DNA of 10,214 nucleotides from Bacteroidia bacterium. GTDB taxonomy: Bacteria; Bacteroidota; Bacteroidia; JABDFU01. Under the pieces are notes generated by a model. It was not told the origin of the DNA. It did no database searches and saw nothing but the letters and a program-made list of their open reading frames with translations. Every line of letters starts with the position of its first letter. The stretch's first letter is position 1. The position numbers and the translations under genes are program-made. Positions 7,425 to 10,214 of the stretch are shown here, one piece after another. Location: NCBI GenBank assembly GCA_020849195.1, contig JADLGT010000160.1, positions 1 to 10,214 on the forward strand. The letters are read 5' to 3'.

Positions 7425-7900
7425 TAATGAAGCTGTGTTTGACGCATTTGTTTTCTTTTTAATGCTGCTGCGTATTGCGCCTTTTCGGTAACAGTAATGG
7501 GTTTTAGTGGCACAATCTGAATGGGTCGGCCGTCATTGCCGAGTACCACGAATATAAAATAAGCTTCATTGGTTAAAACTGATTTCATGTCGGGCAATCG
7601 TTTAGTCCAAACCTGTGCATGAATTTCCATTGAGGTAGTAAACACGCGTGTAATTTTTGCTTTTATGGTAAGTATATCTCCCAATCTTGCAGGACTATTG
7701 AATGAAACCTGATCGATAGAAGCAGTAACAGCAATTTTATTTGAATGATTTTGTGCACAAATGGCGCAGGCAATATCCATTAGTTGAATAATTCTTCCCC
7801 CCTGTATAATTCCCATCGGGTTGGTATCGTGACTGAAAACAATTTCGGTCATGGTTACTTCTGAGTCCGCCGGTTTTTTTAGGCGAATATTTTTTTTCAT
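7424..7900 (-). CDS. Hotdog-fold acyl-CoA thioesterase family protein
   Basis: A cytoplasmic protein of 158 residues expected to hydrolyse acyl-CoA thioesters, with chain-length specificity unknown. The N-terminal part fits the YciA/BFIT-like 4HBT branch: HDTNPMGIIQGGRIIQLMD (24-42) contains Asn27, Gly30, the Gly34-Gly35 pair and Asp42. These sit in the conserved substrate-binding loop and central helix of the family. SFNSPARLGDILTIKAKI (66-83) is the typical strand following the helix, and the remaining strands run to about 120. The tail is basic. ATG at 7900 is chosen because it begins just before the first family block. The stop codon overlaps the start of the polyferredoxin-TPR gene by one base, so the two are probably translationally coupled. 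No clear TAnnTTTG promoter element was found on this strand in the 215 bases upstream. Confidence 0.92.
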   Translation of the reverse strand: MKKNIRLKKPADSEVTMTEIVFSHDTNPMGIIQGGRIIQLMDIACAICAQNHSNKIAVTASIDQVSFNSPARLGDILTIKAKITRVFTTSMEIHAQVWTKRLPDMKSVLTNEAYFIFVVLGNDGRPIQIVPLKPITVTEKAQYAAALKRKQMRQTQLH

Positions 7901-7934
7901 CGGTATATGTTTTTAGATTTTTAATTGTCAGATG

Positions 7935-7953
7935 CCTGCCTGTTGCAGACAGG
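7935..7953. repeat. 8-bp GC-rich hairpin (CCTGCCTG / CAGACAGG), REP-like
   Basis: CCTGCCTG (7935-7942), a 3-base loop and CAGACAGG (7946-7953) form an 8-bp stem. On the minus strand the single irregular pair becomes a U-G wobble, so the hairpin is best formed in minus-strand RNA. This is the direction of the downstream thioesterase gene. CCTGCCTG/CAGGCAGG palindromes recur between genes in many Bacteroidota genomes, so this may be a dispersed REP-like element. No T run follows on the minus strand. Confidence 0.55.
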
Positions 7954-7954
7954 G

Positions 7955-8014
7955 AACACCCATGATGTTCATTTGTGTTTGTGATACCATAGGTATCATG
8001 GGTGTTTTATTTTT
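7955..8014. repeat. Nested inverted repeats with alternative pairings; terminator-like on the + strand
   Basis: AACACCCATGAT (7955-7966) and ATCATGGGTGTT (7995-8006) are perfect 12-bp reverse complements 28 bases apart. The right arm is followed by TTATTTTT (8007-8014), as in a + strand intrinsic terminator with a long loop. Within the loop, TGATACC (7982-7988) and GGTATCA (7992-7998) form a second 7-bp hairpin with a 3-base loop. The second stem shares bases 7995-7998 with the right arm of the first, so the two cannot form fully at the same time. The element lies between two minus-strand genes and reads as the leader of the thioesterase gene. It could be a switch-like leader, a processing site, a repeat family member or a terminator of antisense transcription. 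Confidence 0.6.
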
Positions 8015-8115
8015 AAAATGTTGGAATATTTTTCCCGACTTCTCCCCTTTTTAGTGCGGAGGGAATAATTTGTATTACATAATCTCGATTAAATTGATTC
8101 TTAAGTCGGATACGA

Positions 8116-8529
8116 CTATAACGTTCCAAAATTTATTTTCGGTGATTTGTTTTCGTTCTTAATTTTATTTAGTGCCTCCCCCTCGGCATTTTGTTTTTCC
8201 AAGGTCCATCCGTCTGTGGCTGTTGTTTGCAACCATGCTTTTCCCGACTTTCTATACACTTGTGCCAACAAACCATATCGATCTTGAAACTGTTGCTCCA
8301 ACTCATTTACAGTCATGTCGGGAGTTATGCTTATATGCCCTTTTGTATAAACCGTGCGAAACTCACCCAACTCTTTGGAATTATTTTTCATGAATTTTTT
8401 TGTTATCCCTCCTCCTTTGCCGGTAGGCTTTGAAAAAAATTCGATCATTAAAAACGGGAAAACTTCATTAAACTCCTTTTGAATAATGTTGATTCTTTTT
8501 TTGTCGTTAATTACAAGCTTCATGGGCAT
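8116..8529 (-). CDS. Conserved hypothetical protein (Bacteroidota-type)
   Basis: A 137-residue soluble protein of unknown function with no signal peptide or membrane segment. It begins with MPMKLVINDKKRINIIQ; Met3 (8523) is an equally possible start. The N-terminal half holds a hydrophobic FPFLMIEFF block (24-32) followed by a Gly/Lys loop (about 35-46). The second half has ITPDMTVNELEQQFQDRYGL (68-87), QVYRKSGKAWLQTTATD (90-106) and WTLEKQNAEGE (108-118). The last is an acidic, Gln/Asn-rich stretch with the look of a conserved signature. From memory, similar proteins occur as conserved hypotheticals in Bacteroidota. The strand-helix order TVNELEQQFQDRYGL is faintly like a beta-grasp fold, but this is speculation. 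The gene stands alone: radA is divergent upstream, and about 215 bases separate it from the thioesterase. Confidence 0.8.
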   Translation of the reverse strand: MPMKLVINDKKRINIIQKEFNEVFPFLMIEFFSKPTGKGGGITKKFMKNNSKELGEFRTVYTKGHISITPDMTVNELEQQFQDRYGLLAQVYRKSGKAWLQTTATDGWTLEKQNAEGEALNKIKNENKSPKINFGTL

Positions 8530-8555
8530 TGATTATAAATAGGCAATTATTGGTT

Positions 8556-8563
8556 CGAAAGTA
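8556..8563 (-). promoter_or_regulatory. Candidate -7 promoter element of the conserved hypothetical gene
   Basis: Read on the minus strand this is TACTTTCG, one mismatch from the Bacteroidota TAnnTTTG consensus. It lies about 27 bases before the start codon at 8529, a suitable distance. No convincing -33 TTG is seen. It sits in the 123-base divergent gap with radA. Confidence 0.3.
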
Positions 8564-8622
8564 AAATGATAAAATACGTTCTTGAATGACCATGCTCAAT
8601 CTATTTTATGATATAAATCAGT

Positions 8623-8630
8623 TACCTTTA
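8623..8630 (+). promoter_or_regulatory. Candidate -7 promoter element of radA
   Basis: TACCTTTA differs from TAnnTTTG only at the last base and ends 22 bases before the radA ATG. No -33 TTG is placed correctly. The position is right, but the match is weak in AT-rich DNA. Confidence 0.3.
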
Positions 8631-8652
8631 CTTCGCTTTACGCTTATAATTT

Positions 8653-10023
8653 ATGGCTAAAACCAAAACATCTTATTTCTGCCAAAACTGCGGCACCCAG
8701 TCGCCCAAATGGGTGGGTCGCTGCCCCTCCTGTGGCGAGTGGAATACATTTGTAGAAGAAGTAGTGCAACGTGGAAACGACACTAAAACGCCGGGAATAA
8801 GTACATCAACACAACGCGCCCCAAAACCTCAAAAGATTTCTGAAATAAATAGGAGTAACGAAGACCGGTGCCCCCTCAGCGATAAAGAATTGGACAGAGC
8901 TTTGGGAGGTGGACTTGTTCCCGGCTCGCTCATATTATTTGGAGGAGAGCCGGGTATTGGCAAATCGACTTTAATGTTACAATTAGCACTAAGCTTTACC
9001 AACAAAAAAGTATTGTACGTGTCGGGCGAAGAGAGCGAGCAGCAAATACGCATGCGGGCCGAACGTATTGGTATTAAAAATCCCAATTGTTATATTTTAA
9101 CCGAAACAGCTACTCAAAATATTTTTAAACAAATTGAATTACTAGCGCCTCAGGTACTCATTATTGATTCTATACAAACGCTTCATACAGCACATATCGA
9201 ATCATCGCCCGGCAGCGTGTCGCAAATACGTGAATGTGCTGCCGAACTATTACGTTTTGCAAAAGAAAGTGCAACTCCTGTTTTTTTAATTGGCCACATT
9301 ACCAAAGACGGGAGTTTGGCCGGTCCGAAAGTTCTTGAACACATGGTTGATACCGTATTGCAATTTGAAGGCGACCGCAATCATGTTTATCGTTTGTTGC
9401 GCACCATTAAAAATCGCTTCGGCTCCACAAATGAATTAGGGATTTATGAAATGCAAGCCAATGGTTTGCGCGAGGTAAGCAACCCTTCCGAAATACTTAT
9501 TACCAATCGCGATGAACAGGTAAGCGGTGTAGCTATTGCTGCTACCATGGAAGGTATGCGTCCCATGCTTATTGAAACACAGGCTTTGGTAAGTTCGGCT
9601 GCTTATGGAACGCCACAGCGTTCGTCAACCGGTTTCGATTTACGCAGGCTATCCATGTTACTTGCTGTACTCGAAAAACGTTGTGGCTTTAGACTAGGGG
9701 CTAAAGATGTATTTTTAAATATCGCAGGCGGGATTAAGGTAGAAGATCCGGCAATTGATTTGGCCGTGGTTTGTTCTGTGCTTTCGTCTAATGCCGATAT
9801 TCCTATCTCTGCGAAATTGTGCTTCGCCGCCGAAGTAGGCTTATCAGGCGAAATACGCCCCGTGAGCAGAATTGAACAGCGCATTTCCGAAGCGCAGAAA
9901 CTTGGCTTTGAACAAATTTTTATTTCCAAATACAATAAAAAAGGACTTGACACTAAAAAACACAATATCCGTATAACTACGGTTGGTAAAATGGAGGAAG
10001 TATTTGGGCTTCTTTTCGGATAA
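8653..10023 (+). CDS. radA: DNA repair and recombination protein RadA (Sms)
   Basis: RadA is a hexameric RecA-like ATPase that drives branch migration and processing of recombination intermediates in the cytoplasm. The 456-residue length is usual. The N-terminal zinc finger is complete, with C10-x2-C13 and C24-x2-C27 (YFCQNCG, GRCPSCGEW). The ATPase core has Walker A GGEPGIGKST (97-106, Lys104) and a Walker B-type strand VLIIDSIQT (168-176, Asp172). The RadA-specific KNRFG motif is at 253-257, within RLLRTIKNRFGSTNELG. Residues about 275-456 form the Lon-protease-like S5 domain (for example GGIKVEDPAIDLAV), which is structural in RadA. ATG at 8653 begins directly before the zinc finger. The gene is divergent from the conserved hypothetical gene and followed by kup on the same strand after 93 bases. 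No defects are seen. Confidence 0.98.
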   Translation: MAKTKTSYFCQNCGTQSPKWVGRCPSCGEWNTFVEEVVQRGNDTKTPGISTSTQRAPKPQKISEINRSNEDRCPLSDKELDRALGGGLVPGSLILFGGEPGIGKSTLMLQLALSFTNKKVLYVSGEESEQQIRMRAERIGIKNPNCYILTETATQNIFKQIELLAPQVLIIDSIQTLHTAHIESSPGSVSQIRECAAELLRFAKESATPVFLIGHITKDGSLAGPKVLEHMVDTVLQFEGDRNHVYRLLRTIKNRFGSTNELGIYEMQANGLREVSNPSEILITNRDEQVSGVAIAATMEGMRPMLIETQALVSSAAYGTPQRSSTGFDLRRLSMLLAVLEKRCGFRLGAKDVFLNIAGGIKVEDPAIDLAVVCSVLSSNADIPISAKLCFAAEVGLSGEIRPVSRIEQRISEAQKLGFEQIFISKYNKKGLDTKKHNIRITTVGKMEEVFGLLFG

Positions 10024-10056
10024 AAGCGATTCTTTACTTTTTTCGAAAATATCTTC

Positions 10057-10069
10057 GGGTTTTAAACCC
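10057..10069. repeat. 13-base palindrome GGGTTTTAAACCC after radA
   Basis: GGGTTT and AAACCC flank a single T, starting 34 bases after the radA stop. It is a good palindrome for protein binding. As an RNA hairpin it can pair only about three or four bases around an A/T loop and no T run follows, so it is a weak terminator at best. It lies where a kup operator could sit. Confidence 0.35.
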
Positions 10070-10089
10070 CCTCGCTCTATAATATTTTA

Positions 10090-10097
10090 TAATTTTG
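10090..10097 (+). promoter_or_regulatory. Candidate -7 promoter element of kup (TAATTTTG)
   Basis: TAATTTTG matches the Bacteroidota TAnnTTTG consensus exactly and lies 19 bases before the inferred GTG start of kup. No TTG is found at about -33; that position is occupied by the GGGTTTTAAACCC palindrome. Confidence 0.35.
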
Positions 10098-10116
10098 TTG
10101 TCTCATTGCACGAATT

Positions 10117-10214
10117 GTGTCGCACGGAAAAGACAGCACGCACAGTAAAGTAACCGCAGCCGGACTCCTTGTAACTTTAGGCATCATCTACGGCGACATC
10201 GGCACGTCTCCGCT
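10117..10214 (+). CDS. kup: Kup-type low-affinity potassium transporter, N-terminal start (3' truncated by window)
   Basis: The frame from GTG 10117 to the window edge encodes about 32 residues, ending in AAGLLVTLGIIYGDIGTSP. LGIIYGDIGTSP is the highly conserved first transmembrane helix signature of the KUP/HAK/KT potassium uptake family, an inner-membrane cation symporter. The frame is open from 10093, after a TAA at 10090-10092. GTG 10117 is preferred because it gives a short polar N-terminus (SHGKDSTHSK) of the usual length before the first helix. No ATG is available in this frame. The rest of the gene lies outside the window, so integrity cannot be judged. Confidence 0.87.
   Translation, partial: MSHGKDSTHSKVTAAGLLVTLGIIYGDIGTSP

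Noticed and set aside
7955..8006. The 52-base element with 12-bp terminal inverted repeats as a MITE
   Set aside because: No target-site duplication flanks it, and a second copy cannot be seen in the window. An RNA structure or REP-like repeat fits better.
9603..9965. A 120-codon open frame on the minus strand inside radA
   Set aside because: It lies wholly within the strongly conserved radA coding sequence, has no recognisable domain, and looks like a by-product of codon composition.
1..10214. A defence island, CRISPR array, prophage or insertion sequence
   Set aside because: No regular repeats, transposase, integrase, phage structural gene or defence nuclease signature was seen on either strand.

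Overview
The window reads as chromosomal DNA of a member of the Bacteroidota. The DNA is AT-rich and start codons lack clear Shine-Dalgarno sequences. One protein carries a type IX secretion (T9SS) C-terminal sorting domain and Bacteroidota-style Ig-like domains. Another, a conserved hypothetical, resembles a family I recall mainly from this phylum. No phage, transposon, CRISPR array, tRNA or rRNA was seen.

Layout. Positions 1-243 hold the 3' end of a probable outer-membrane beta-barrel gene. Positions 270-3084 carry nuoJ, nuoK and nuoL, three membrane subunits of respiratory complex I (proton-pumping NADH:quinone oxidoreductase), all on the + strand. The usual partners are missing on both sides: no nuoI precedes nuoJ and no nuoM or nuoN follows nuoL. 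A gene-free stretch of about 350 bases with several inverted repeats follows. Then comes a large secreted protein (3432-5546, +). It has a signal peptide, a lysyl-oxidase-like domain, two Ig-like domains, a further beta-rich domain and a T9SS sorting domain. It ends 6 bases from the convergent end of a two-gene minus-strand unit: a hotdog acyl-CoA thioesterase (7900-7424) overlapping by one base a membrane polyferredoxin fused to TPR repeats (7424-5553). Upstream of that unit lies a gene-free stretch with strong nested inverted repeats, then a conserved hypothetical gene (8529-8116, -). Divergent from it is radA (8653-10023, +), a DNA-repair and recombination ATPase. The window ends inside the first codons of a Kup-type potassium transporter.

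How the genes relate. NuoJ, NuoK and NuoL form part of the proton-pumping membrane arm and need NuoM, NuoN, NuoH and the peripheral arm encoded elsewhere. The thioesterase and polyferredoxin-TPR genes look translationally coupled, but a shared pathway cannot be read from sequence. The other genes look like independent neighbours.

The most notable observation is in the lysyl-oxidase-like protein. The copper-binding His-x-His-x-His motif reads Asn-Ser-Asn-Phe-Gln, while the lysine and tyrosine that form the quinone cofactor in true lysyl oxidases are still present. This suggests a secreted pseudoenzyme or a repurposed site. The second structural signal is the set of mutually exclusive hairpins at 7935-8014.
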